Positions 38,160-50,571 of a stretch of 64,000 nt of DNA are shown here, piece by piece. The first letter of the stretch is position 1. Every line of letters begins with the position of its first letter. Source of the stretch: Diadophis punctatus similis (Eukaryota; Chordata; Lepidosauria; Squamata; Dipsadidae); assembly GCA_023053685.1 (NCBI GenBank), contig JALIGW010000032.1, positions 1,626,291 to 1,690,290 of the forward strand. Reading direction: 5' to 3'. A program made the translations under genes and the position numbers. Under the pieces are notes generated by a model, which was not told the DNA's origin, made no database searches, and saw only the letters and a list, made by a program, of their open reading frames with translations.

Positions 38160-38600
38160 CCTTTATTTATTTATTTTATTTTATTTATTTATTTGTCAAA
38201 CATGTATAGGATAGTAGTAGTTCGTATAAACATAAGTAAAAAGTAACGATAAAAGAGGACAGTAGGACAGGGACGGTAGGCACAGTGGTGCGCTTATGCA
38301 CGCCCCTTACAGACCTCTTAAAAGTGGGGAGAGGTTGACTGTAGACAGTCTAAGGTTAAAGTTTTTGGGGTTTGGGGAAGAAACCACAGAGTCAGGTAGA
38401 GTATTCTAGGCATTGATCACTCTGTTGCTGAAGTCGTATTTTCTGCAGTCGAGTTTGGAGCTCTTTACATTGAGTTTGAATCTATTACGTGCTCGTGTAT
38501 TGTTGCGGTTGAAGCTGAAGTAGTCATTGACAGGTAGGACATTTTGGTATATGATTTTATGAACGACATTTAGATCAGATCGCAGGCGATGTAGCACAAT
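38160..38600 (-). mobile_element. LINE-B copy
   Basis: Antisense LINE-B with TTTA tail (38160-38195), 3' UTR (GACAGGGACGGTAGGCAC) and coding text VVHKIIYQNVLPVNDYFSF and SSKLDCRKYDFSNRVINA. Confidence 0.85.
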
Positions 38601-39134
38601 AAAATTAAACAGTCCAGGTTTTCTAATTCGAACCGTTCAGGGACTCGATGCTAAGTGATTCTAAGTGTTTTGTCGAGAGCCGATGTTTAAGTAAACATTA
38701 CAAGCGACGGTTGTGTAGAAGATGATGTGGTCGGAAACCCTCCAGCGATACATTATTCAACTGATCCATTAAATTATGAGATGGATCGCACATCAATTTT
38801 TAAAAAAGTTAAGTTTGTTTAAAAATGAAGAGGAATGCATTTGGGGCTGACAACACGGCAAAGCTAACGCATCTTCGAGAAATAAGCAAACGACTCAACC
38901 CCCTCTCATTTAACTTGATGAAAGAGCAATCACTTTTTGTAATTTTCTTTCCAAGAAGAAAGAACTTGGGTGCAATTCTTGCAGGGTGCCTATTGATTTT
39001 GTGACAACGCAGCAAAGAAGGGTTGTGAAGGCCCACTCGTTGGTCGTTGGCACCTACCCAGGAATCTTCACCTTTCTCAGGTGGCTTCTGATAAGTCATG
39101 TAATCTCCATAGAAAATTAACTCTTACTCTAGTT
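38601..39134. other. No recognisable feature
   Basis: About 530 bp. A 96-codon minus-strand frame (38809-39099) has no recognised domain. I did not call a gene. Confidence 0.45.
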
Positions 39135-39270
39135 CAGGTGTGTCAAACTCACGTCATCACGGCAGCATCATGTGACGTATCAATACTTTTTTTCCCCTTT
39201 GCTAAACTGACCGTGGGCATGGCTGGTGCATGATGCCTCTGGCCTACAGGTCAGGAGTTTGACAGCCCTG
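39135..39270. mobile_element. Short hAT element (CAGGTGTGTCAAAC type)
   Basis: 136 bp from CAGGTGTGTCAAACTC to GAGTTTGACAGCCCTG. Flanking octamers CTCTAGTT (39127-39134) and CTCCAGTT (39271-39278) agree at seven of eight positions. Confidence 0.85.
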
Positions 39271-39274
39271 CTCC

Positions 39275-40265
39275 AGTTTATATTTATTTATTTATTTATT
39301 AGTTACATTTGTATGCCGCCCACTCCACAGAGACTCTGGGCGGCTCACAACAGTAAAAATTCACATGCAACAACAAATATAAAAAGCATTAAAAACAATA
39401 GATATTAAAACATTTAAAAACATTAAAAACCACAATTTAAAAACCCCTACAATAAATCATTCATAGGGCCAAAAATGATCGGTATTGTATTAAAATCATT
39501 GGCCCCAGGCCTGTCGACAAAGCCATGTTTTTACTGCTTTTCTGAAGGCTGGCAGGGTGGGAATAATGCGGATCTTGGGGGGTAGTGTATTCCAGAGAGC
39601 CGGTGCCACCACAGAGAAGACCCTCGTTCGTGGGCCCCCCAGCCGACATTGTTTGGCTGACGGGACCACCAGCAGACCAACTCTGTGGGCTCTAATCGGT
39701 CTTAGGGAGGTATGTTGGAGAAGGCGGTCTCGGAGGTAAACTGGTCCTAAGCCATGTAGGGCTTTAAAGGTAATCACCAACACCTTGAATTGCGCTCGGA
39801 GACCTATGGGCAGCCAGTGCAGTTTGCGAAGGATGGGTGTCACATGGGTGTATCTAGGGACTGACAGATGTGAGAATTAATCTCACAGAGGAGATGTTTG
39901 ATCTTTTCCCGGACATCAGACATTAGAAATGAAACCGCAGTTTAAAAGTCTAAGAAAAAATATTTATTTCGGTACAAAAACAATAAATCCTCATTTGTTT
40001 ACATCTCTGATATAAATGTGCGTCTTCTCTCAATGGAAGGCAGAGGAAGAAGGGTAGAGCGGAGATTGGAATGCACACATGCGTACAAGAACATATCAAT
40101 CACGTGCTCAGGAATAAACCATTATATTGAATAGGGATGCATCTCCTGCATATACATGTAACAGGCAATAAATCACACCGTGACAGGGACACCCATCACC
40201 ACATGCGCCGCCGCATTCTGCACTAGCTGCAGTCTCCGAACGTTCTTCAGGTCTGTAGGTCTATT
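39275..40265 (-). mobile_element. L2-like LINE 3' part split by a solo LTR
   Basis: Antisense L2 with AAAT tail (39284-39301) and UTR word GCCGCCCACTCCACAGAG. A 115-codon frame (39496-39843) has LHWLPIGLRAQFKVLVITFK, ALHGLGPVYLRDRLL and FSVVAPALWNTLPPKI. The right part (40191-40265) has CGCATTCTGCACTAGCTGCA. The LTR-D copy at 39862-40185 interrupts it. Confidence 0.85.
39862..40185 (-). mobile_element. Solo LTR (family LTR-D) with perfect 5 bp TSD
   Basis: 324 bp with TG...CA ends, flanked by GGGAC at 39857-39861 and 40186-40190. On the minus strand it starts TGTCACGGTGTGA and has a poly(A) signal (GAAATAAATATTT). Relatives are at 59159-59490 and 58599-58798. Confidence 0.9.
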
Positions 40266-40837
40266 ATAACATGATATCATTTCTGAGGTTGGGTCGACTG
40301 CCAATATCAACACTCATCAGGGAAAGGAAGAACTGTCTGAAGGTTTAGCCTTTAGCAGAAGGAAGGGGGGAAAAGGGTGGGGAGTGGAGAGACAGAGATA
40401 AACAAGGACCATTCATAAATCCTACAGGTTCCCTCCTACTACATCAGCCAAATTATCTCCCTTCCACTAATCATCAATATCCCTGATCTTTGTCATAAAA
40501 TCCGGGTCATTTATATCTCTATCCCATTAAAAAGTATCATCCCACAATCACCTCTTTGGACCTATGAAAGTCGTGTCAAAAAGAATCATTGACTTATTGT
40601 CAAAAGACATCCAGGCTTCCCCATTAATGTATAAGCCGACACCTTTCTGATCAGTCAGGAAATAATTCCTGGTAGTTACCGGGCAATGGGAAATCGGAGA
40701 CAGGAGGTGAAACATCCTTCATTCCTCCCTGCAGGGATTAGAGGATGAAGATGACAAATTAAGGTGGACGAGCATTACCCTCGTCTTCATTTTTCCTCTT
40801 TCCGTCAGGTGGAGACTTAGAAAATTGTTGTGGGCGA
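40266..40837. other. No recognisable feature
   Basis: About 570 bp. No gene or named repeat recognised. Confidence 0.5.
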
Positions 40838-41125
40838 TTTATTTTTTGGGGGGGTTGTGTTCTTCCCCACTCCCCTTTTTCATGGATGTACCCACTCCTG
40901 TGCCATTGCATTACACAACCATGTTCTGAGCAGAGGAATGGTGGAACTAACTGAAGATCCAATTTTGGCATGAGTTTGGGGGAAAAGGGGCAAAATGGAA
41001 CATGGAATAATAAGGCTGGAAGAGACTTTGGAGGTCTTCTAGTCCAACTTCCTGAACTCGTACCATTCGAGTCAAATGGTTGTCCAGTCTCTTCATGAAA
41101 ATCTCCAGTAATGGATGTCCCAAAG
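40838..41125. repeat. Right copy of the duplicated segment, with CR1 3' end
   Basis: Matches 1-297 in direct orientation. The last part (about 41008-41120) is an antisense CR1 terminus. See the left copy. Confidence 0.65.
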
Positions 41126-41222
41126 GTGCTTTTTCAGGAGGCAACTGGACTTTCTTGTTTTTTTTTCTTTTGAAGACATTTCACTTCTCATCCAAGAAGC
41201 TTCTTCAGCTCTGACTAGATAG
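41126..41222 (-). mobile_element. PLE-2 terminal fragment with hammerhead-like core
   Basis: On the minus strand CTGAAGA (41202-41208), stem GCTTCT/AGAAGT and GAAA (41179-41182) are present, followed by AAAGTCCAGTTGCCTCC. Confidence 0.6.
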
Positions 41223-41466
41223 TTGGGAGCCGAGATGGCGCAGTGGTTAAAAGCAGCACTGCAATCTACTTCAGTGACTGCTAGTTCAGCAGTTCAGCTG
41301 TTCAAATCTCACCAGGCTCAAGGTTGACTCAGCCTTCCATCCTTCTGTGGTGGGTAAAATGAGGACCCAGATTGTTGGGGGCAATATGCTGAACTCTGTA
41401 AACCGCTTAGAGAGGGCTGTAAAGCACTATGAAGCGGTATATAAGTCTAAGTGCTATTGCTATTTT
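41223..41466 (+). mobile_element. Sauria-like tRNA SINE, full length
   Basis: Sense copy from head GAGCCGAGATGGCGCAGTGG through B-box region GTTCAAATCTC, core CAGCCTTCCATCCTTC, to tail TATATAAGTCTAAGTGC and CTATTGCTATT. It is directly followed by BovB. Confidence 0.9.
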
Positions 41467-42065
41467 ATTTTCCTGGACTCCAAGATCACTGTGGATGGGG
41501 ACTACAGCCAAGAAATTAAAAGACGCTTGCTCCTGGGGAGGAAAGCCATGGCAAAGCTAGACAGCATACTAAAAAGCAGAGACATCACCCTGCCAACAAA
41601 AGTGCGTCTAGTCAAGGCTATGGTTTTCCTTGTTGCGATGTATGGCTGTGAAAGTTGTACCATAAGAAAGGCTGAGCGCCAAAGAATTGAGGCCTTTGAA
41701 CTATGGTGCTGGAGAAGACTCCTGCGAGTCCCTTGGACTGCAAGGCGATCAAACCGGCCAGTCCTAGAGGAGATCAACCCTGACTGCTCTTTAGAAGGCC
41801 AAATCCTGAAGATGAAACTCAAATACTTTGGCCACCTAATGTGAAGGAAGGACTCACTGGAGAAGAGCCTAATGCTGGGAAGGATTGAGGGCAAAAGAAG
41901 AAGGGGATGGCAGAGAATGAGGTGGCTGGATGGAGTCACTGAAGCAGTCGGCGTGAGCTTAAATGGACTCCAGGGGATGGTAGAGGACAGGAAGGCCTGG
42001 AGGAACGTTGTCCATGGGGTCACGATGGATTGGACATGACTTTGCAACTATGAACAACAACAACA
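41467..42065 (+). mobile_element. BovB (RTE clade) LINE ORF2 C-terminal end
   Basis: The frame runs from about 41467 to a premature stop at 41842, then continues to about 42040. It has EIKRRLLLGRKAMAKLDSIL, LPTKVRLVKAMVF, MYGCESCTIRKAE, FELWCWRRLLRVPWTARRSN, then after the stop GRIEGKRRRGWQRMRWLDGV and WRNVVHGVTMDWT. This is the classic BovB C-terminus. It ends in AACAACAACAAC. 5'-truncated, one inactivating stop. Confidence 0.9.
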
Positions 42066-42494
42066 CTTTTGTAAAAAAAAAATCACATACACAACGCTGG
42101 AAGTTTCTGGCAGTTTGGTTTTTACAACTTCTGCCTTCAGTGGACTGAGACGAAGATCTTCTCGACAGTGAATTTTTTGTTCTTTTTTCTTTTTCTGGTG
42201 CCAGCTGCAGCGAAATTATACATGCAGGTTGCTACGTAAAGCTGGCTCTGAACGCCAAGCCAAGTGTAAAGACTTTTGAAGGGCCTTGTGCTTCTTTTTG
42301 ACAATTTTGGCAAACCGAAACACAACTTTTGCCAAAGCTTGCCCTTTGTTTTCTGCAAATCTGCCTGCCCACAGCTGTCTGGCTGCACACTTTCATGTTG
42401 CTAGGTTATCGGAGAAGGAGCCAAATGAAACACATTTAACCCAATAGTCTTTTTAATTGAGAATTTTTGCTGCTTAGTGGGTCTGTATGTGTGC

Positions 42495-42497
<3 letters not shown>
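42066..42497. other. No recognisable feature
   Basis: About 430 bp. An 83-codon minus-strand frame has no recognised domain. Confidence 0.5.

Positions 42498-42557
<60 letters not shown>
42498..42557. repeat. GT dinucleotide array
   Basis: About 29 GT units. Confidence 0.95.
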
Positions 42558-43012
42558 TGTTTAATCCTGGAATAAATTAAATTTAAAAGGAGAGGAGAGA
42601 GAGAGATAGAATAGGTGAAAGCTCTCCCTTTTTTAAAAGAAAACCTGTTCATTCGGTTGATATTTTTAAGACAAAACAATCCGCACACTGGAATTATCAT
42701 CCGATGTTTAAGGGAGCGCGGTCTATTCGTAAACCCTGAACACACATGGAAGTCAGAAACTCAGAGACCAAGAACAAAAGCCTAACATGTGAATGAAAAA
42801 CAAAGCGAAGACCAGAATAATTAAAAACCAATTAGCATAGAAAGGAATATTTATTCATGGAAAGTAAAATGAAATCTGCTCAGGGTAAAAGAAGGGGAGA
42901 AAAGAATGAGGGTGGGATGCAGAAGAGTCATACACAGTGTTAACTGTGGTTCCTTCTTTTTTCCTTTTAGGAATAAAATTATCATTAGAGAACTGTTGAG
43001 ACTGCAAGTGGC
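42558..43012. other. No recognisable feature
   Basis: AT-rich, no recognised gene or repeat. Confidence 0.5.
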
Positions 43013-43628
<616 letters not shown>

Positions 43629-43900
43629 ATAATATAGGAAATCACTTTTGAAAAAGGTGGAAAAAATAGATGATTTTTATCCCATGTCACACAGATGCCA
43701 GAGTAGCACATGAAATATTTCAATGAAAAATGTCATGCCTCTTTGTAGTCAGAGGAAGCCACCCAAGCAAATAAACACAAAACTAATCTCTCTTCTTGTT
43801 CCACTTGTAATTGTTATAGCTGAAGTCACCATCAGCACCCTTGAAAAATGAAAAAAATGGTATATGTGTATGTGCGGATATGGTGTAAATAAATGTGCCT
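43629..43900. other. Spacer between polypyrimidine and polypurine arrays
   Basis: About 270 bp of ordinary sequence with no recognised feature. It would form the loop if the two flanking arrays paired. Confidence 0.6.
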
Positions 43901-45030
<1,130 letters not shown>

Positions 45031-45579
45031 ATACCTGTGAAGAATCAGGAGATTCAGTGTTATCATTCTCAGTGGTGGAACCATAAGGAGCATTTGGAGG
45101 AGGAGGAGAAGAGAAGGAAGAATGTGAGGAGGAGGTCAATTAAAAAAAGGGTAGAGTTTTCAGAGTTCGAATTGCTGAAGAAGAGATGAAATTGTTTCCT
45201 AGCAAACATAGCAAGAGAGCAGCCATGGGACCAATGTATCCTTTCTACTCCCCTTGGTGCCCACAAACTCCCATTCTTATCTCATCCTTGAAAAAGCTAT
45301 TTTTATAGTAGTATAATAAAAAGGAGGAATCTAGAGGCTCGAACATTACAAGGAAAAATGCAAGCGCCTAGCATATTTATTTGCAATGACACTTTCAGAT
45401 TCCTAAAAAGTTCCCTTTGGGAGGATATAAAGCATCCTGGAGGAAGAGATTGAGGAGGGTTGTTTTGTCTTCTTCTAAATCCACATTTTGTAACTAATTG
45501 CATCCATCATGTCAACCATATTGGGAGTAAAATTAAGCCAATGTTCCTAGGCTGGTTTATGACCATAGTAAAGATCGGC
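45031..45579. other. No recognisable feature
   Basis: About 550 bp, with no recognised gene or repeat. Confidence 0.5.
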
Positions 45580-46044
45580 CTGGTTTGATTTGATGTGAAC
45601 ATTCAAAGTGTACTTAATACACTAACTGAATTGTGACATGGATCTAGAAGTCTTAGTGGACCACCACTTAAATCTGAGCCAGCAGTGGGCTGCAACTACC
45701 AAAAGTACTTACACATCCCTAGGCTGCATCAACAAAGGGATAGCATCAGGGATGCTTTTCACTTACCTTCCCTATTGGTTCACAAATGTGAGCATGTGCC
45801 ACCTCTGCACATGCGTACAGCCTCCTGCGCATGCACTTTACTCACACATGAGCCTTCCACGCATGTGCACGGCCATCAAAAACATGCACAAATAGGATAG
45901 CATAGAAGCCAAGGCGATTTCCGCTACCGGTTCGGGCGAACCTGTCCAAACCGGCTGAATACCACCTTTGGATAGCATCACAATCCCTGGAAGTGTTAGT
46001 ACCCACTTCATAATGGCTTGGTAAGACCACATTTGGAATACTGC
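45580..46044 (+). mobile_element. CR1 fragment hit by a hAT and by an LTR
   Basis: Sense CR1 from a more 5' region than most copies: DLEVLVDHHLNLSQQWAA, then LGCINKGIAS to 45746, resuming at 45971-46044 (SLEVLVPTS, then the HLEYC area in another frame). It is cut by a hAT at 45747 and ends where LTR-A starts at 46045. Confidence 0.8.
45747..45970. mobile_element. hAT-2-like element with perfect TSD
   Basis: 224 bp from CAGGGATGCTTTTCAC to GAATACCACCTTTG, flanked by GATAGCAT (45739-45746 and 45971-45978). The interior has CCGGTTCGGGCGAACC-type words and GCACATGCG repeats. Confidence 0.85.
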
Positions 46045-46467
46045 TGTTAGAACCCTGTTCAAGCAATTGGGTGTGTTAATATATGATTAAGCCACAAATC
46101 ATTGTTATGTGTATATTGCTTTAAATGCATTGTGGATGATTACTATATAAGCAAGCAAGAGAGCATGCTCAATCTGGTTGATGGTTTATGGTTGGTGGTT
46201 TAGTGTGGTTCAGTGTAGTGAGTGACAGTGTGTTCCGGATTGAAGACTCTCTGTGCTGCTTTATTGATAAGTAGATTATTTTATGGCTGTGTGAAATTGC
46301 TGTGAAGAAGCAAGAGTTACTATCTGTGATACTATAGAATTAAGTGATAGCTGTAATCTTTGTTTGTGAGTTAAAACAAAGATAGACAAGAAGAAGAAAC
46401 TTGGCATTGACTGAATAACTGTGTATGACTTGGACTTCCTATTTAACTTTGCTACTATTCAAGTAAA
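46045..46467 (+). mobile_element. Truncated solo LTR (family LTR-A)
   Basis: Same text as 7711 onward (GTGTGTTAATATATGATTAA, ACTATATAAGCAAGC, GTGTTCCGGATTGAAGAC). It stops after ATTCAAGTAAAA, where hAT-3 sequence begins. No right end or TSD. Confidence 0.8.
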
Positions 46468-46740
46468 AATGCAAAGCATTCTGTGCATGTGCAGAGGATA
46501 CAAGAACTCAAATGGCGGTGTCCCGGCGGGTGGGGCGGAGCGGTCGCTCTGCCTTCGCGATTGGCTCTCCGACGACCGACAGGTAAAGCGAACCGGGAGC
46601 ATTTCACCCCTGCTCTGGGGCCTGGGGAGGGCAACCCCCCCTGCGTGGTGCAGGAGGATGACTAGGCCACACCCACCATGGCCACACCCACCCAGCAAGG
46701 TCAGAGAACCACTTTCTAAAATTTTTGAAGCCCACCCCTG
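46468..46740. mobile_element. Truncated hAT-3 plus a second hAT-like end
   Basis: 46468-46612 matches the right half of the hAT-3 at 32720-33016 (CAAGAACTCAAATGGCGG, GCGAACCGGGAGCATTTCAC). 46613-46740 has CCACACCCACC words and ends GCCCACCCCTGG, like another hAT terminus. Confidence 0.55.
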
Positions 46741-47227
46741 GTTCCATCTCATGGCCCTAAGCAAAAAACCTTGGTAGAGAAAGTGATGTAAAAACACACA
46801 GCAGCTTCCTTGACATGAAGGAAATGCCAAAACATTGTAATGGAAAGAGCTGTCAATTATCTTTAATTGGCTTTGCAATTTGCTATTAGACTCTGTTTGG
46901 GCGAGGAAGAATTGATGGCTGGTTTTTCAAAGCTTTTAGGTTCCCATTAAGTCTTTCAGATCAATGGCAGAAGACCGGATGATATGACAGATTATGGGTT
47001 CCATCGCTCGCACAATAATCAGTGAAAGTCACCCTTTTCTTCATCAGGAACTGCTGAAGTTGTGGGAAGGAAGGGGAGAAACCAGGAAACTGAAAATAAG
47101 AAGATAGTTCTAAATCCTTGTTTATTATTTATTTATTTTTCATTTCAAGCGGGACATTCAAAGCAGAAATGAGGTACAAGTTAAAAAACCAGTGTGGTCC
47201 ATGTTAAAACAGTTGGTCTTTATCCCA
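46741..47227. other. No recognisable feature
   Basis: About 490 bp, with no recognised gene or repeat. Confidence 0.5.
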
Positions 47228-47630
47228 AAGGTGTTTTTTTTTCAAGAGGCAATTGGTTTTTCTTTGAAGACGTTTTGCTTCTCAACCAAGAAGCTTCTTC
47301 AACTCTGACTGGATGGTGGGGAATGGAAGGATTTATACTTCTTGCAGACAGATGGACATTTGCATTCTTTTAGCAGGTTGTTGAGCTCACCTGGAAATTT
47401 ATCTGTGTTATAAGGGTCACCTGAGTGGTGCAAATTGGTGTGGAGCCTTCTTGGAACTGTTGAAATGGCTCCTTCCATTCCCCACCATCCAGTCAGAGCT
47501 GAAGAAGCTTCTTGAATGAGAAGTGAAATGTCTTCAAAGAAAAAACAGAATGTCCAGTTGCCTCTTGAAAAAAAGCACCTTTGGGACAACCATGACCTGG
47601 ATGACTGAGAATCTCCATAGACATTCAATT
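47228..47630. mobile_element. Inverted pair of PLE-2 terminal sequences
   Basis: The left arm is antisense (TCTTCAA 47296-47302, TTTG 47274-47277) and the right arm sense (CTGAAGA 47499-47505, stem GCTTCT/AGAAGT, GAAA 47525-47528). They face each other across about 200 bp that includes GGAAGGATTTATACTTC. The left core has a changed GAAA box, consistent with CpG decay. Confidence 0.65.
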
Positions 47631-47755
47631 GGTCTTTACTGAACTCTTGTGTAACTTAATGGGACAATCACTATCTGTCCATTCAGCTCTTCCTACAATG
47701 TTGAACTAAGGACAAATTGGATAAGGCTTACCTCTACCTCCCTTATGTAAAACTA

Positions 47756-49023
47756 GAATAGAATAGAATAGAATAGAATAGAATAGAATAGAATAGAATA
47801 GAATAGAATAGAATAGAATAGAATAGAATAGAACAGGGAGTGGAATAGAATAGAATAGAATAGAATAGAATAGAATAGAATAGAATAGAATAGAATAGAA
47901 TAGAATAGAATAGAACAGGGAGTGGAATAGAATAGAATAGAACAGAACAGAACAGGACAGGATAGGATAGGATAGGATAGGATAGAATAGAATAGAATAG
48001 AATAGAATAGAATAGAATAGAATAGAATAGAATAGAATAGAACAGGGAGTGGAATAGAATAGAATAGAATAGAATAGAATAGAATAGAATAGAATAGAAT
48101 AGAATAGAATAGAATAGAACAGGGAGTGGAATAGAATAGGATAGGATAGGATAGGATAGGATAGGATAGGATAGGATAGGATAGGATAGGATAGAATAGA
48201 ATAGAATAGAATAGAATAGAATAGAATAGAACAGGGAGTGGAATAGAACAGGGAGTGGAATAGAATAGAATAGAATAGAATAGAATAGAATAGAATAGAA
48301 TAGAATAGAATAGAATAGAATAGAATAGAATAGAATAGAATAGAACAGGGAGTGGAATAGAATAGAATAGAACAGAACAGAACAGGACAGGACAGGATAG
48401 GATAGGATAGGATAGGATAGGATAGGATAGGATAGGATAGGATAGGATAGGAATAGGAATAGAATAGAATAGAATAGAATAGAATAGAATAGAATAGAAT
48501 AGAATAGAATAGAATAGAATAGAACAGGGAGTGGAATAGAATAGAATAGAATAGAATAGAATAGAATAGAATAGAATAGAATAGAATAGAATAGAATAGA
48601 ACAGGGAGTGGAATAGAATAGGATAGGATAGGATAGGATAGGATAGGATAGAATAGAATAGAATAGAATAGAATAGAATAGAATAGAATAGAATAGAATA
48701 GAATAGAATAGAACAGGGAGTGGAATAGAACAGGGAGTGGAATAGAATAGAATAGAATAGAATAGAGTAGAATAGAATAGAATAGAATAGAATAGAATAG
48801 AATAGAATAGAATAGAATAGAATAGAATAAAATAGAATAGAATAGAATAGGATAGGATAGGATAGGATAGGATAGGATAGGATAGGATAGGATAGGATAG
48901 GATAGGATAGGATAGGAATAGAGTAGAGTAGAGTAGAGTAGAATAGAATAGAATAGAATAGAATAGAATAGAATAGAATAGAATAGAATAGAATAGAATA
49001 GAATAGAATAGAATAGAATAGAA
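47756..49023. repeat. AATAG/GGATA pentanucleotide satellite
   Basis: About 1.27 kb of GAATA units with blocks of GGATA and a recurrent GAACAGGGAGTG interruption (near 47831, 47913, 48043, 48118, 48232, 48247, 48344, 48523, 48600, 48714 and 48729). It abuts a LINE 3' end at 49024. Snake CR1-type LINEs are reported to seed this motif. Confidence 0.95.
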
Positions 49024-49345
49024 TTCTTTATTGGCCAAGTGTGATTGGACACACAAGGAATTGGTCTTTGGTAAATATGCTCTCAGTGTACATAAAATAA
49101 AAGATACATTTGTCAAGAATCATGAGGTACAACACATAATGATTGTCATAGGGTACAAATAAGCAATCAGGAAAAAAAACCCATATTAATATAACTCATA
49201 AGGATACAATCAACAAGTTACAGTCATATAGTCATAACTAAATTTCCCTCTAGAAAGGCAGAATATGAAGGCAATGATAAAGGAATACCTAACTGTAAAA
49301 TAGGAGACCCAAAAGATAAACTTTTAAAGCCTACAACTGATATGT
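49024..49345 (-). mobile_element. CR1-type LINE 3' UTR linked to the AATAG array
   Basis: Antisense UTR with TTTATTGGCCAAGTGTGATT, GGACACACAAGGAATT and CTCAGTGTACATAAAA. I recognise it as a common snake repeat whose tail is the AATAG motif. No coding part is included. Confidence 0.7.
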
Positions 49346-49473
49346 TGACAATTGCTATGCTAGAATTTCAGTGTTTCTTATCTTTTGTTCTTCGTCCACT
49401 TGTATGGATGAAGAACAAAAGTTCTAATCCATCCTTAGGTAAGACTAGAACTCAGGATCTCCCTGTTTCCCTG

Positions 49474-50372
49474 AAGAGAAGGGCCAGGGGAGACATGATA
49501 GCAGTGTTCCATTATTTGAGGGGCTACCACAGAGAGGAAGGGGTCAAGCTATTTTCCAAAGCACCCGAAGGCCAGAGAAGGAATAATGGATGGAAACTGA
49601 TCAAGGAGAGAGTCAACCTGGAAATAAGAAGGAATTTTCTGACAGGGAGAACAATTAACCAGTGGAACAGAAGTTGCCTTCGGAAGTTATGGGAGCTTCA
49701 TCACTGGAGGCTTTCAAGAAGAGATTGGACTGCCATTTGTTTGGGATGGTGTAGGGCAGTGGTGGCGAACCTTTTTCGGCTCGGGTGCCAAAAAAAGGGG
49801 GGGCGTGCTCGCGCGCGCTCGCGTGCCCACACCCATTCTCTCCCCCCCACGCATGCGCACAACACCCCCCCATGCTGCCCCCTGCGCATGCGCACACCCC
49901 CCCACCCCCACACAAAGGCTTACCGGAGCCTGGAACGACGAAACCGGCAAACCGGAAGTGCGAGAAATAGCACTTCCGGTTTGCCGGTATGCTGTTTTTT
50001 GCACTCCGGAGGGTTCAGGAAAGCTCCCTGAAGCTCCGGAATGCAAAAAACTACAAAACGGACAAACCGGAAGTGCGGAAAAGTGCACTTCCGGTTTGTC
50101 CGTTTTGTAGTTTTTTGCATTCCGGAGCTTCAGGGAGCTTCCCTGAACCCTCCGGAGTGCAAAAAACAGCACACCGGCAAACCGGAAGTGCGTTTTTTCG
50201 CACTTCCGGTTTGCCGGTGGGAACCCTCACATGCCGGCTTCTATGGCTCCGCGTGCCACCTCTGGCACGCGTGCCATAGGTTCGGCACCACGGGTGTAGG
50301 GTCTCCTGCTTGGGTGGGGGGTTGGACTAGATGACCTACAAGGTTCCTTCCAACTCTGTTAATATGTTATCT
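49474..50372 (+). mobile_element. CR1 copy split by hAT-1
   Basis: Sense CR1 at 49474-49756 (RGDMIAVFHYLRGYHREEG, SNGWKL-type and RNFLTGRTINQWN regions) and 50294-50372 (GGGTCTCCTGCTTGGG, GGTTGGACTAGATGACC). The insertion is at the GTGTAGGG octamer. Confidence 0.9.
49757..50293. mobile_element. hAT-1 element with perfect TSD, NRF1 site and ETS palindrome
   Basis: 537 bp from CAGTGGTGGCGAACC to GGTTCGGCACCACGG, flanked by GTGTAGGG (49749-49756 and 50294-50301). A perfect NRF1 12-mer lies at 49883-49894. Six perfect ETS-type words lie at 49951, 50066, 50181 (ACCGGAAGTG) and 49971, 50086, 50201 (CACTTCCGGT), at 115 bp spacing. The region about 49945-50216 is a large imperfect palindrome centred near 50080. 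No transposase. Confidence 0.95.
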
Positions 50373-50396
50373 GTTTCTAGCTGAATGCCTTAAGGG

Positions 50397-50560
50397 AAGG
50401 AGGGAGGGAGGGAGGGAGGAAGGAGGAGGAGGAGGAGGAGAAGGAGAGGGAGAGGGAGAGGGAGAGGGAGAGGGAGAAGGAGAAGGAGAAGGAGAAGGAG
50501 AAGGAGAAGAAGAAGAAGAAGAAGAAGAAGAAGAAGAAGAAGAAGAAGAAGAAGAAGAAT
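50397..50560. repeat. GGGA/GGA/AGA purine array
   Basis: GGGAG, GGA, GAGAGG and AAG blocks in order. Confidence 0.95.
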
Positions 50561-50571
50561 TGAAAATAGCT

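Noticed and set aside
47706..49116. Open frames of 448-457 codons with Tyr-Ser-Ile-Leu-Phe repeats
   Set aside because: A five-base repeat stays open in several frames. This is the AATAG array, not a gene.
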